Assembly (NCBI GenBank): GCA_945861405.1
Contig: CAMAUL010000032.1
Location: forward strand, 1-35,780
DNA: 35,780 nucleotides
Origin: Candidatus Methylobacter oryzae
GTDB taxonomy: Bacteria > Pseudomonadota > Gammaproteobacteria > Methylococcales > Methylomonadaceae
Direction: 5' to 3'
This document shows positions 16,333 to 25,282 of the stretch, piece after piece. How positions within the stretch are numbered: the first letter of the stretch is position 1; each line of letters begins with the position of its first letter. Under the pieces are notes generated by a model that saw only the letters and a program-made list of their open reading frames with translations, made no database searches and was not told the DNA's origin. The position numbers and the translations under genes were made by a program.

Positions 16333-19300
16333 ATGCAGCCACTGATTGACCTTTTGGGCATTAAAGACCTCATTCCTCATGGCTACTGCCTGTCGTGGAG
16401 TCCGGTATTACTTTGGTTACATGTCATCTCAGATCTGCTGATCACGTTCGCCTATTATTCCATTCCCTTGATTCTCGTCTATTTTATCCGGCAGCGTAAG
16501 GATTTTCCCTATCTGTGGCTGGCTGTGATGTTTGCCGGATTCATTGTCGCTTGCGGCACCACGCATTTATTGTCGGCTATCACGATCTGGATACCTTTGT
16601 ATTGGTTGGACGGTTTGCTTAAAGCTTTTACAGCGATTATTTCGGTCGCCACCGCCGTACTGATGCTATGGGTTATTCCTCGCGCCTTGTCGTTACCCAG
16701 TGCCGTACAACTGCAAACTGAGATACAACAAAGAAAAACGGTTGAAGAAGCGTTGCGGGAAAGTGAATATCTCTGGAAATTTGCTATTGAGGGTTCCGGC
16801 GACGGCGTATGGGACTGGGACATCCAGACCGATGAGGTCAAGTATTCCAGTCGCTGGAAAGAGATGCTAGGGTATGACGAAAGCGACATCCTGCCTACTG
16901 AACAAGAATGGATAAATCGTATCCATCCCGATGATCAGTCGTATGTTGCGGGAGTACTGCAAGCATACATGGCTGGAAAGACGGCAGCTTATGTCGTTGA
17001 ATACCGCTTGCGCTGCAAGGATGAGAACTACAAATGGATTTTAGCCCGGGGCATGGCGGTCAGCCGTAGCGAAGACGGCAAGCCCTTGCGCATGATCGGC
17101 ACACATAAAGATATTTCGGCGCGCAAACAGGTGGAAGAGGCGCTACGACAAAGTCAGAAGGAACTGCAAGAAGCGCAGCGAATTGCCCATGTGGGCAGCT
17201 GGCAGCTGGATATGACGACCAATCATGTCACTTGGTCGGAGGAACTTTACCGCATATTGGGTTTGAACCCGGAGTTACCAGCGCCGGATTACACCGAGCA
17301 CTTCCGGTTGTTCACTGCTGAGAGCTGGGAACGGTTGAGATCCTCTCTTCCCCATATACGGGAAACGGGGATTCCCTGCGGACTAGAGCTTGAGATTATC
17401 AGGGCAGACGGGGCAGACGGGGCGCACGGGTGGATATTGGCACGTGGGGAAGCTATGCGGGACGGCAGTGGCGCCATTATTGGACTCCATGGCGTGGCAT
17501 TGGACATCACCGAGCGCAAGCAGATGGAGGAAAAATTGCGCGACAGTGATGCCTTTAATGTCAGCATACTTGATTCGCTGACCGCGCACATCGCCGTGCT
17601 GGATGCGCAAGGTGTTATTGTTACCGTCAACAACGCATGGCGGCGCTTTGCTAAAGAAAATGGTTTAATGGAAGCCAGTCAGAATATGTTGGGGTTTAAC
17701 TATCTGCACGCGTGTAAAAATGCCTCTAATCAATCTTATGGCGATGAGGCAAGTGCTGCTCAAATAGGTATTGCAGAGGTGCTGGCGGGCGAGCAGGAAA
17801 CATTCCATTTAGAGTACCCATGCCACTCTCCCAATCAGCAACGCTGGTTTCATATGACCGTATTACCATTACAAGATTCTCGTCGCGGGGTTGTGGTTAG
17901 TCATGAAAACGTCACCGCGCGTAAAATGATGGAAGATGAGCTAAAAGCCAGTGAGGCAAAATTCCGTTCGATTATTGAGGTTTGCCCCGTGCCGTTGGCG
18001 TTGTATGACGGGCAGCTGAACATTACCTATTTGAATCCGGCGTTTGTGCAGGCCTTCGAGTATAGCATAGACGATATTCCCACCTTGGCGGACTGGCGGC
18101 TGAAAGCTTACCCTGATCCAGACTACCGAAACTGGATTGAGACTACTTGGCAAACGACACTGGACAAAGCTAAACAGCTACAGACCGACTTTCCGCCTTT
18201 GGAACTGTCTATACGTTGTAAGAACGACAGCATTAAAACCGTTTTGGCGACTGCCGCTGCCTTCCATCACGATTTTGCGGGGGTGCATCTGGTGATGCTG
18301 TACGACATTACTCAGCGTAAACAAATTGAAGCCAAACTCAACGCCATTTTCAATGCGTCAGTGGAGGGGATTATCACCTATAACATGTCCGACATCATCG
18401 TATCGGCTAATGCCGCAGTAGAAATGATTTTCGGCTATAAACCGGAAGAGCTGGTGGGTTGCAGTATTTGTACGCTCATGCCGTCATCGCCAAGCTGTAG
18501 TTTGCCCCCCAAAGCGGCAGAATATGCCAGTCAAATTCAGGAGATTGAAGGCATACACAAAAATGGTTCTTTGGTGCCTCTGGATCTGTCCATAGCAGAG
18601 TTTTCAATTGATAATGAGCGCTATTTTACCAATATTGTGCGTGATGTGAGTTTACGCAAACACCGGGAACAGCAATATAAGGAACATCTGGACGAACTTT
18701 CTCATGTCACTCGCCTTGGGTTGATGGGAGAAATGGCTTCAGGCATCGCTCATGAAGTCAACCAACCTCTGGCTGCAATTTCCAGCTATACGCAAGTCAG
18801 TTTACACCTTATTAATACTGAAAATCCTGATCTGGTAAAGCTCACCGAGATCTTAGCCAAAACACAGCAACAGGCTTTAAGAGCCGGACAGATAATTCAT
18901 CGCATGAGGGAATTTATCAAATCTCATGAAAAATATCGTTCAACCGCCGACGTTAATACTTTGATTTATGAAGCTGTCAGCCTATGTATTGCTGAACTTA
19001 AACACAACGGCATAAAGCTGAAATTTGAACTGAAAAACAATCTGCCGCCTATCTATGTCGATCATATACAAATTGAACAGGTCATCATAAACCTGATTCG
19101 AAACAGTGTTGATGCCTTACAAAACTTACCCGCAAAACAGCAACGTCAGATAGCCATCCATAGCCAATTGACTTCCAATAATGACATACAGGTTAGGGTA
19201 AAGGACAATGGCCCCGGACTTGATGACAACCAAAAACAAAAAATAGTGATGCCTTTTTACACCACTAAAGATGACGGCATGGGCATGGGATTGTCGATCA

Positions 19301-19401
19301 GTCGCTCACTTATCGAAGCCCATAAAGGTGCTTTGCGTTTCAATAGCATACTGGGAAAAGGCACTACTTTTTATTTCACGCTGCCTATAGAGAAAAGCTG
19401 A
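16333..19401 (+). CDS. ETR1-like membrane sensor histidine kinase with multiple PAS domains
   Basis: 1022 residues. Membrane helices at about 25-50, 59-80 and 92-115 form an ethylene-receptor-type domain. Relative to plant ETR1 at a constant +9 offset it keeps Asp34 (D25), Tyr41 (Y32), Ile44-Pro45 (I35-P36), Cys74 (C65) and His78 (H69), the last two being the copper ligands. About five PAS-type sensor domains follow (roughly 143-265, 283-395, 403-530, 540-665, 667-775). Then come a HisKA domain with His807 in GIAHEVNQPLAA, N-box NLIRNSVDAL, G1 DNGPGLDD and G2 GMGMGLSIS. No receiver domain is fused or adjacent, so the partner is elsewhere. Ligand binding is inferred from residues only. Confidence 0.93.
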   Translation: MQPLIDLLGIKDLIPHGYCLSWSPVLLWLHVISDLLITFAYYSIPLILVYFIRQRKDFPYLWLAVMFAGFIVACGTTHLLSAITIWIPLYWLDGLLKAFTAIISVATAVLMLWVIPRALSLPSAVQLQTEIQQRKTVEEALRESEYLWKFAIEGSGDGVWDWDIQTDEVKYSSRWKEMLGYDESDILPTEQEWINRIHPDDQSYVAGVLQAYMAGKTAAYVVEYRLRCKDENYKWILARGMAVSRSEDGKPLRMIGTHKDISARKQVEEALRQSQKELQEAQRIAHVGSWQLDMTTNHVTWSEELYRILGLNPELPAPDYTEHFRLFTAESWERLRSSLPHIRETGIPCGLELEIIRADGADGAHGWILARGEAMRDGSGAIIGLHGVALDITERKQMEEKLRDSDAFNVSILDSLTAHIAVLDAQGVIVTVNNAWRRFAKENGLMEASQNMLGFNYLHACKNASNQSYGDEASAAQIGIAEVLAGEQETFHLEYPCHSPNQQRWFHMTVLPLQDSRRGVVVSHENVTARKMMEDELKASEAKFRSIIEVCPVPLALYDGQLNITYLNPAFVQAFEYSIDDIPTLADWRLKAYPDPDYRNWIETTWQTTLDKAKQLQTDFPPLELSIRCKNDSIKTVLATAAAFHHDFAGVHLVMLYDITQRKQIEAKLNAIFNASVEGIITYNMSDIIVSANAAVEMIFGYKPEELVGCSICTLMPSSPSCSLPPKAAEYASQIQEIEGIHKNGSLVPLDLSIAEFSIDNERYFTNIVRDVSLRKHREQQYKEHLDELSHVTRLGLMGEMASGIAHEVNQPLAAISSYTQVSLHLINTENPDLVKLTEILAKTQQQALRAGQIIHRMREFIKSHEKYRSTADVNTLIYEAVSLCIAELKHNGIKLKFELKNNLPPIYVDHIQIEQVIINLIRNSVDALQNLPAKQQRQIAIHSQLTSNNDIQVRVKDNGPGLDDNQKQKIVMPFYTTKDDGMGMGLSISRSLIEAHKGALRFNSILGKGTTFYFTLPIEKS

Positions 19402-19434
19402 TCTACTATAGGATGGGCGATGCATGTTAAAGAT

Positions 19435-19498
19435 GGAGTGCAGGCTTCGCCTGCGGGCAAGGACCCAAAGTAGGCGCTTTAGGCGACGCTTGCACTCC
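19435..19498. repeat. Dispersed palindromic repeat, copy A (64 bp)
   Basis: Ends GGAGTGCA (19435-19442) and TGCACTCC (19491-19498) are inverted. An inner hairpin GCAGG-CTTCG-CCTGC (19440-19454) and a GTAGGCGCTTTAGGCGACGC segment lie inside. The same ends and inner hairpin occur inverted at 29225-29268, and the GTAGGCG segment recurs near 4950. It lies between the kinase and L,D-transpeptidase genes, which converge here. Confidence 0.8.
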
Positions 19499-19508
19499 GG
19501 TCAAAAGC

Positions 19509-20849
19509 CTAATTCACCGAAGTCAAACGCGGCTTTAACGGCTCGCCAACAATTTCAAAATCCATTTTAATGCGCTTGGCGGCGGCTTTCATTTCCGTTT
19601 TGCTTTTAAAAGGCCCGGCGATAACCTGATAGGCATCGTCCTTTTGGATTTTACGGGCAGGGATGATCGGCCCTTGATGGTTCAACATGGTAGCCAGTTG
19701 CTGAGCCTTGGTTTCGTCATTAAAGCTGGCCACCAAAATGGCCCAGTCGCTGTCTTTTAATTCCTCGGCTAGGGGCTGGTCATAGAACTGTCCCGGATGT
19801 TTCAGCTGCATGGCATTAGCCGATATTTCCGCGACATCCGGGCTATGCGCCAGTATCGGCGTGGGAACACCGTCTGAACGCTGGAGTATGCGTTCGACTT
19901 TGTCCCAATCGACAGCGGCGCTTTTTTGATCGCTGAGTTCATGCAACTGCTTCAAGACCTGTTTTTTAAGTTTGGCTTTATCCTTGGCCCATTTTGGCAA
20001 GGGTTCATGCGCTTCAAGGTACAGCATGTCCTGATGCCACGCGGTCAGATAGGGCTGGTGGATGATGCGCACAGGGATACCAACCGTGGCTTTTTTGAAC
20101 AGCACTTCAATGTCTTCCGGGTACAGTTGCACACAGCCGTGACTGATCTGCATGCCGATACCGTAGGGTTTGTTGGTGCCGTGAATTAAATAACCGGGAA
20201 TGCCCAGACGCATCGCAAAAAGCCCCAACGGGTTATCAGGCCCGGAGGTAACCACTTTAGGCAGGGTATCGCCTTTTTCGGCATGTTCGCGGTGAATAGA
20301 TTCGGGTACGTACCAGCTTGGATTGGCGTCTTTGGCGACGATGCTGGTCAGTCCCATCGGCGTATTCCAGCCCTGACGACCAATGCCGACCGGATAGGTG
20401 TAAACCTTGTCAGGCTGCTTTTTGGGGTAGTAAAACAACCGCATATTGGCTAGATTCAGGGCTATGCCCTTATGCGGGGAATCGGGCAGGATAAATTGCA
20501 CAGGCAACAAGACGCGACTGCCGGGCTTCGGCGTCCAGGGGGAGACTGCGGAGTTGGCTATGCTGATGTCGTTATAGCCCAGGCCGAAATGCCGGGCAAT
20601 ATCCGGCAGCACATCGTTCTCGCGGGTGTTGATCGCGGCAAGGCTGCCGACCATGTTGTCGCCGTCAGTCAGGTTGAATTCGTGGGTGGCGACGGTTTCA
20701 GGTTGCGCTTCGGAAGGCTCGAGGCTTGCCGTTGATTCTTCAGGAAAGAGCGACGACAAGGTTTGGCAGCCGCTCAGCGAAATGAATCCAAAAGCCAAAA
20801 TGATTGGCAGGGCTGTTTTTTTTAGGGTGAAGTTTTTTTTGCTGATCAT
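19509..20849 (-). CDS. L,D-transpeptidase (YkuD) lipoprotein with LysM-like and SPOR domains
   Basis: 446 residues. A lipoprotein signal (lipobox LSGC, about residue 28) is followed by a LysM-like segment (about 75-115, DIARHFGLGYNDISIAN). The YkuD catalytic domain (about 125-260) has HGTNKPYGIG and the active site SHGCVQL (His237, Cys239). A C-terminal SPOR domain (about 365-440, WAILVASFNDETKAQQLATML) follows a charged helical linker. YkuD enzymes make meso-DAP cross-links or attach proteins to peptidoglycan in the periplasm. The SPOR domain suggests septal targeting. No strong ribosome site before the ATG; it stands as a single gene. Confidence 0.93.
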   Translation of the reverse strand: MISKKNFTLKKTALPIILAFGFISLSGCQTLSSLFPEESTASLEPSEAQPETVATHEFNLTDGDNMVGSLAAINTRENDVLPDIARHFGLGYNDISIANSAVSPWTPKPGSRVLLPVQFILPDSPHKGIALNLANMRLFYYPKKQPDKVYTYPVGIGRQGWNTPMGLTSIVAKDANPSWYVPESIHREHAEKGDTLPKVVTSGPDNPLGLFAMRLGIPGYLIHGTNKPYGIGMQISHGCVQLYPEDIEVLFKKATVGIPVRIIHQPYLTAWHQDMLYLEAHEPLPKWAKDKAKLKKQVLKQLHELSDQKSAAVDWDKVERILQRSDGVPTPILAHSPDVAEISANAMQLKHPGQFYDQPLAEELKDSDWAILVASFNDETKAQQLATMLNHQGPIIPARKIQKDDAYQVIAGPFKSKTEMKAAAKRIKMDFEIVGEPLKPRLTSVN

Positions 20850-21052
20850 GTCTATAAGCCGCGATTAAGGTTGCAAACGCTAAGTGTAACGAGGCAACAT
20901 TAAGATATTCCGAAGGAAACATTAAGAAATGATTAAATTCGGGGAGACTTAGAAACCGCTTTGAAGGGCCTTATTTTCGCCATCATGCATGGCGCTGAAT
21001 CGCTCCGAAGGCTAAACGAAGCTCAGCCTTCGTAGTTTTAAGGTTTGGCTAA

Positions 21053-21409
21053 TCATTCCCTAACCGGTTTGTCGGTATTCAGCGCAGTCCATCCGACTAC
21101 GATTCTGTAGACCATCAGCACAACGGTTGCAATCAGGATAAAAAACCCAACACCGAACTCAAAGGTCAATCCAGATAAAGCCAGACCGGCCAGCGCTATC
21201 CACACGGTCTTGATCTGCCAGTCAAAATGGGATTCCAACCAAGTTCCCTGGACTTCGTCGCGCTTCATGAAATTGATCGCCACGCCAACCAGCAACGGCA
21301 ACCCGGCAAATGCGAAGGCCAACACCTGACACAGGTACACAGCCACTGCCAGTTTTTTTAATGATTGCAATCTTTCGGTATCGGTTTGATTAGTCGATTT
21401 ATCATTCAT
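21053..21409 (-). CDS. Small integral membrane protein, COG3671/DUF4870-like
   Basis: 118 residues with three hydrophobic segments (about 22-47, 70-85, 87-106) and a loop NFMKRDEVQGTWLESHFDWQIKTVW. This loop and the closing GWTALNTDKPV match the proteobacterial COG3671 membrane-protein family, which is related to DUF4870. Function unknown. It is a single gene; a hairpin of CGAAGGCT and AGCCTTCG (21006-21034) lies just past its stop. Confidence 0.75.
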   Translation of the reverse strand: MNDKSTNQTDTERLQSLKKLAVAVYLCQVLAFAFAGLPLLVGVAINFMKRDEVQGTWLESHFDWQIKTVWIALAGLALSGLTFEFGVGFFILIATVVLMVYRIVVGWTALNTDKPVRE

Positions 21410-21535
21410 AACACACCTGCCTGTTGATTTTTTCTGTTATGACAACCGCGAACACGCGTCGCCCCCTTGTTAAGATATACGCTTTATTTTAGGACAAATC
21501 AATCGGTGTTAAACGCAGATTATGCGTTGGTCAAA

Positions 21536-22009
21536 TCAAAATTCCAGTTCGGACAGGCCAGGATGGTCGTCGGGCCGGATTCCCAACGGCCAATGAAATT
21601 TGCGTTCCGCCTCGGCTATCGGCAGGTCGTTAATGCTGGCTAAGCGGCGCTTCATCAGGCCGTTTGAATCAAACTCCCAATTTTCATTACCGTAAGAGCG
21701 AAACCAGTTGCCCGAATCATCATGCCATTCATAGGCGAAACGCACCGCAATCCGCGCCTCGTGAAAAGCCCACAGTTCCTTGATTAGGCGGTAGTCCAGT
21801 TCCTTGGCCCATTTTTGCTGCAAGAATCGCACAATCTGCTCGCGACCGGTAAGGAACTGAGCCCGGTTGCGCCATTGGCTGTCGACGGTATAAGCTAGCG
21901 CTATTTTTTCCGGGTCATGGGTATTCCAGGCATTTTCAGCGGCGCGTACTTTTTGCGCGGCCGTTTCGGCGGTGAAGGGAGGTAGCGGCGGACGGCTATT
22001 TTCAGTCAT
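21536..22009 (-). CDS. DUF1348 family, nuclear-transport-factor-2-like protein
   Basis: 157 residues. The SnoaL/NTF2-like fold is recognisable from [61 protein letters not shown] and [13 protein letters not shown]. These are hallmarks of COG3558 (DUF1348). Members are small cone-shaped barrels; no reaction is assigned. The start has a modest purine site upstream. A TSUP permease lies 54 bp upstream on the same strand, so the two may be co-transcribed, but nothing links their functions. Confidence 0.88.
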   Translation of the reverse strand: MTENSRPPLPPFTAETAAQKVRAAENAWNTHDPEKIALAYTVDSQWRNRAQFLTGREQIVRFLQQKWAKELDYRLIKELWAFHEARIAVRFAYEWHDDSGNWFRSYGNENWEFDSNGLMKRRLASINDLPIAEAERKFHWPLGIRPDDHPGLSELEF

Positions 22010-22063
22010 GTTCTGATCCTAGTTATTTTCGGCGGAACATAGAGTGTATGTTTCTACCCGTCT

Positions 22064-22873
22064 TTATTGCAACACAAATTTAAGCCCGATCAGCATCAAA
22101 ATAGCCGCCAAAATCGGACGTAAAAATTTCTCGGGAATCTTGGCGCTCAAATGGCTGCCGATCCAGATGCCGGGCAAAGAGCCGATCAGCAGGCTGACCA
22201 ACAACACCAGATCCACATTGCCCAAGCTGAGATGCCCAAGCCCCGCCACTGCTGTGAGCGGAATGGCGTGAGCCAAGTCAGTGCCGACAATTTTCAGCGT
22301 GGTCATCCGGGGATAAAGAAACAACAGTGCGACCGTACCCAGCGCACCGGCACCCACCGAAGACAGCGTCACCAATACGCCCAGCACCGCGCCGATCAAC
22401 ACGGTGGCGGGGATTTGCAGATGCTTGAAGCGTCCGGCATTCTCGGGCGTGCTGTGCTCATCATCAATAGGCTCAAGCTTTGTCGCCCGGCTTAATAATA
22501 TGCTGCGCACTATCAGCGAGAAAGCGGTCAGCAGCAGCGCAACGCCCAGCGTAAAAGTAATCGCCCCCGAGGTTTCCTTGCCGATTGAGCTTAAATGCTT
22601 GAGCACAAACAAGGTCGCCAGCGCAAAAGGGATGCTGCCCAGCCCCAGCCAGCCGACGATTTTCCAGTCTACCGAGCTATGCTTGTTATGATGCACCCAA
22701 ACGCCGCCGGTTTTGGTGATCGCGGCAAACAATAGGTCAGTGCCCACCGCAACCGCCGGTTTGAACCCGAACAGGAAAACCAGCAATGGCGTCATCAGCG
22801 AGCCGCCTCCTACGCCGGTCAATCCCACCAACAGCCCTACCGCAAGACCGGAAAAAGTGTATCCCCAATTCAT
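22064..22873 (-). CDS. TSUP family membrane permease (TauE/SafE)
   Basis: About 269 residues from MNWGYTFSG. It has the repeated hydrophobic organisation of sulfite exporter TauE/SafE proteins, with the paired motif GLTGVGGGSLMTPLLVFLFG near the N-terminus and SSVGAGALGTVALLFLYP in the second half. The substrate is probably a sulfur-containing or organic anion; it cannot be read from sequence. An upstream in-frame ATG at 22915 is rejected: it overlaps a TATAAT (22919-22914), which is more likely the -10 box, and AAGGGC precedes the chosen start. Confidence 0.9.
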   Translation of the reverse strand: MNWGYTFSGLAVGLLVGLTGVGGGSLMTPLLVFLFGFKPAVAVGTDLLFAAITKTGGVWVHHNKHSSVDWKIVGWLGLGSIPFALATLFVLKHLSSIGKETSGAITFTLGVALLLTAFSLIVRSILLSRATKLEPIDDEHSTPENAGRFKHLQIPATVLIGAVLGVLVTLSSVGAGALGTVALLFLYPRMTTLKIVGTDLAHAIPLTAVAGLGHLSLGNVDLVLLVSLLIGSLPGIWIGSHLSAKIPEKFLRPILAAILMLIGLKFVLQ

Positions 22874-22992
22874 AAAAACTAGCCCTTGTTTTAATGCGTC
22901 TAAAAAGCTTCGCATTATAACAGGCGGGCAGACCTATTTTTTAACAGTTGTTGTTTTATGTTTCCTTCTTAGTAAGGAATCTCAGCCAGCTC

Positions 22993-23078
22993 CGTCATGC
23001 TGGAATGGATGAAGCCAACTTGAATTGGCAAATTACCATCCATGGCGCTGGATTCCGGCTTTCCCTGCCGGAATGACG
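22993..23078. repeat. Intergenic palindromic repeat (GTCATTCCGGC type)
   Basis: Ends CGTCAT (22993-22998) and ATGACG (23073-23078) are inverted, and the right part folds as ATTCCGGC-tttccct-GCCGGAAT (23052-23074). This wording is a very common bacterial intergenic repeat that generates spurious IPAGKAGIQ-type peptides. The rest of the gap from 22874 to 23373 holds the TSUP promoter region and the cspA promoter and leader. Confidence 0.7.
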
Positions 23079-23229
23079 AACCTTTTGGCGTTCTTGCTAG
23101 GCAGGTTATGTTTTGTTGCGACAGCATGATTTATTTCAATGACTGATTGGACGGATGCTTGTTTTTGCTGCGCCATCGATATTCCAACCCAACTCTTTGA
23201 CAGTGTAAGACCTTTTATGAAATATGCGG

Positions 23230-23259
23230 GTGACAGTATCATAAAAAAAACAGTACAAT
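23230..23259 (+). promoter_or_regulatory. Putative cspA promoter
   Basis: GTGACA (23230-23235), 18-bp spacer, TACAAT (23254-23259). It would give a leader of about 108 nt before the cspA ATG, in line with the long leaders of cold-shock genes. Confidence 0.5.
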
Positions 23260-23373
23260 ACCCCGCGTCAGAAAACAGATGTTGAGTTAAGGGATTCCTA
23301 AATGGTTAGGTTGTCCGGTTATCAATGTTGTAGTTCTGTGTTAACCGTAAGTTTTTATTTTAGGAGTTTCAAA

Positions 23374-23577
23374 ATGGCAACAGGCACTGTAAAGTGGTTT
23401 AACAACACGAAAGGTTTTGGATTTATTGCACCTGCTGATGGCGGTGAAGACGTTTTTGTTCATCATTCAGTTATTCAGGGCGATGGTTTCAAAACCCTAA
23501 CTGAAGGCGATACCGTCACTTTTGACATCGAATCAGGTCCAAAAGGCTTAACCGCTGCTAATGTTTATCCTAAATAA
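23374..23577 (+). CDS. Cold-shock protein, CspA family
   Basis: 67 residues, one OB-fold cold-shock domain. RNP1 is KGFGFIAP and RNP2 is VFVHHSVI, with the aromatic face [11 protein letters not shown]. It binds single-stranded RNA/DNA as an RNA chaperone. The start is the ATG at 23374 (MATGTVKWF), preceded by TAGGAG. A longer frame from 23302 would add a non-conserved tail and is rejected. It ends at a strong terminator. Confidence 0.96.
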   Translation: MATGTVKWFNNTKGFGFIAPADGGEDVFVHHSVIQGDGFKTLTEGDTVTFDIESGPKGLTAANVYPK

Positions 23578-23592
23578 GGGATAACCGGATTT

Positions 23593-23631
23593 AAAAAAGC
23601 CCTTGTGAGTTTTCACAAGGGCTTTTTTTTT
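23593..23631. terminator. Strong bidirectional Rho-independent terminator
   Basis: AAAAAAGCCCTTGTGA pairs with TCACAAGGGCTTTTTT around a 4-nt loop and is followed by further T residues. The A-run on the left serves the opposite strand. It separates cspA from the convergent TM2 gene. Confidence 0.95.
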
Positions 23632-23650
23632 GTCTGCCGTTTTTAAAAAG

Positions 23651-24079
23651 CTATTTTAAAGGGCGACCTTTGGCGTCTTTAAATATATGCCCGCCGAAAA
23701 TCAGAATGCCTTCTATAAAACCCCAGAGCGCCGCAAATCCAGGCAGTCCGGTTACATAAAGTATTACCGTCAAGGCTATCTGCATAAAGGCCAGCCGGTA
23801 AAAGCCCAGATAAAGCCGATGCGCACCCGTCCAGCCCAAAAATAACGCCAGCACAGCGGCCAGATATTTGTATTTAACGGCCTTGGGCGGCTCCAAATAT
23901 GCGCCCACCAGATTGATATTGTTCGCAATAGTTCCTGCGGCATCAAAGTTAACGTCATCGCCTTCATCGGGCGGTACGTCTGCGGCCCAATCCTCTAAAT
24001 GAAACGTAAACAACGCCTCCCCGCTTTTTATTGTCCCGGTTTGCGAATCGGGATCATAAGTTTCAATCTGTCCAATCAT
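23651..24079 (-). CDS. TM2-domain protein with N-terminal cold-shock-like (OB-fold) domain
   Basis: 142 residues. Residues 1-65 (MIGQIETYDPDSQTGTIKSG...FTFHLEDW...GDDVNFDA) follow the strand pattern of a cold-shock domain but lack the classic KGFGFI RNP1 aromatics. Residues 70-142 are a TM2 domain (YKYLAAVLALFLGWTGAHRLYLGFYRLAFMQ..., two helices around a polar turn). Cold-shock-like plus small membrane domain fusions are known (for example with DUF1294). Function is unknown. It faces cspA convergently across a shared terminator. Confidence 0.8.
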   Translation of the reverse strand: MIGQIETYDPDSQTGTIKSGEALFTFHLEDWAADVPPDEGDDVNFDAAGTIANNINLVGAYLEPPKAVKYKYLAAVLALFLGWTGAHRLYLGFYRLAFMQIALTVILYVTGLPGFAALWGFIEGILIFGGHIFKDAKGRPLK

Positions 24080-24139
24080 CTCTCTACCTTTAATATTAGG
24101 ACGGCTCTATTGGCCGCCATTTATAAGCGCAAGGGTCAC

Positions 24140-24583
24140 TCATTCATCATGCAAGCGTACGGCCAAAACATCACACTGTGCGTGATGCAGCACCCCGTTT
24201 GCTGTCGAACCCAGCAGCAAGGCGAAACCATGCCGACCATGCGAGCCGACTACGATTAAATCCACCTTGTTTTCTTCGGCAACCCTGATTATTTCCAATT
24301 TAGGGCTGCCCGTTTCCATATATCGACAGTCCTCGGCGATATTCAGTTTTTCAGCCAGAGTGGCCAGCCTTTTTTTTGCCACGGCCATTAACTCAGCAGT
24401 TAAATCGAGGTCAAAAGGAATAGTCGAGCCATAAGCCGCATCGGTAATCAGCAGATTGTCCATTACATGCACTATGCTCAGTTTTGCCTGATATTTCCCG
24501 GCCAAATCCTTCGCCCTGTCGGCAACGGTCACGCCATGCTCGGAAAAGTCAGCCGCCAGTAATATATGTTTATAGCTTTCCAT
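24140..24583 (-). CDS. Universal stress protein (UspA family)
   Basis: 147 residues, one Usp domain. It shows the N-terminal YKHILLAADFSEHG start and the nucleotide-loop motif GSHGRHGFALLLGSTANGVLHHAQCDVLAV (G-2x-G-9x-G-S/T). These are cytoplasmic, ATP-binding stress proteins, usually dimers. Ribosome site GGAGGC before ATG. It follows a four-helix membrane protein gene with an 8-bp gap, so they form a unit. A GGCGGCC/GGACGGC-type hairpin lies 3' near 24101-24120. Confidence 0.92.
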   Translation of the reverse strand: MESYKHILLAADFSEHGVTVADRAKDLAGKYQAKLSIVHVMDNLLITDAAYGSTIPFDLDLTAELMAVAKKRLATLAEKLNIAEDCRYMETGSPKLEIIRVAEENKVDLIVVGSHGRHGFALLLGSTANGVLHHAQCDVLAVRLHDE

Positions 24584-24591
24584 GATGCCTC

Positions 24592-25104
24592 CTATTTAAC
24601 GCCAATAACATCAGGAAACAATAACGCCATCACCTGATAAGTTCCCAGTATATATAAAAATGCCAAGCCTAGACTAAAAGTCCAGCTTTGTCCCAGCGCA
24701 TGGCGAATGATATGCCCGGTAACCGTCCAATGCCAAATCATTAACGCGATTGTTACAACAAATGCCAATAGCACGCCGGTTCCGACCATCATTGACGCCA
24801 TGCCCGGCAGCGCAAAAAAACTGATCAAGGCATCGGTACCCAGCAAAGTGACAGTCGTTTGAACAAATCGCTCCCTCTTGCTCGTCAGGTATAACATAAG
24901 CCAACTGAACCCGACAATTAGCAAGGTTCCGACAATAGCCTGTAACAGCGAGTTAAACCAATCCGTACGGATACTTAGCATTAAAAAACTGACGCTGACA
25001 TTTGCAGCGATCAGTAGTCGCAACAACCAAACGGAGGGGGGCAACTCCTGCGGGCCTTTTTTAAACAGGCAAATATCGAATAACAGTTTTACGATTTCAA
25101 ACAT
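24592..25104 (-). CDS. Integral membrane protein, unknown family, paired with UspA
   Basis: 170 residues with about five hydrophobic segments (roughly 25-43, 50-72, 85-102, 104-124, 140-163). A soluble N-terminus FKKGPQELPPS and a cytoplasmic KRERF loop are seen. The pattern is somewhat like Yip1-type membrane proteins, which I cannot confirm. It lies directly upstream of uspA (8 bp), suggesting joint expression. A long inverted repeat sits just upstream of its start. No function can be given. Confidence 0.65.
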   Translation of the reverse strand: MFEIVKLLFDICLFKKGPQELPPSVWLLRLLIAANVSVSFLMLSIRTDWFNSLLQAIVGTLLIVGFSWLMLYLTSKRERFVQTTVTLLGTDALISFFALPGMASMMVGTGVLLAFVVTIALMIWHWTVTGHIIRHALGQSWTFSLGLAFLYILGTYQVMALLFPDVIGVK

Positions 25105-25117
25105 GATTGTTTATTCA

Positions 25118-25240
25118 TAATGGAACACGGATGACACGGATTAGGCTGATAAACACTGATTAAAAAAGCACAACAAATAGGACTTCGGTTTTTTAAAATC
25201 TGCGTCAATCCGTTTAATCTGTGTCATCCGCGTTCTATTA
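25118..25240. repeat. 123-bp inverted-repeat element (GGATGACACGGATTA type)
   Basis: 26-nt arms (25118-25143 and 25215-25240) are complementary with three mismatches. Core: AACACGGATGACACGGATTA against TAATCTGTGTCATCCGCGTT. It resembles the element at 10038 in style (cacagattaaacagat wording) but carries no recognisable coding relic. Confidence 0.7.
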
Positions 25241-25282
25241 ATCGTGGTTAACATTTACAAAGATGACTTGTCCATAGCGCCC

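Noticed and set aside
23033-23242. 69-residue frame on the minus strand ending GKAGIQRHGW
   Set aside because: The peptide is the classic translation of the GTCATTCCGGC repeat; no ribosome site.
23302-23373. 24-residue N-terminal extension of the cold-shock protein
   Set aside because: Not conserved in the family; TAGGAG sits correctly before the ATG at 23374.
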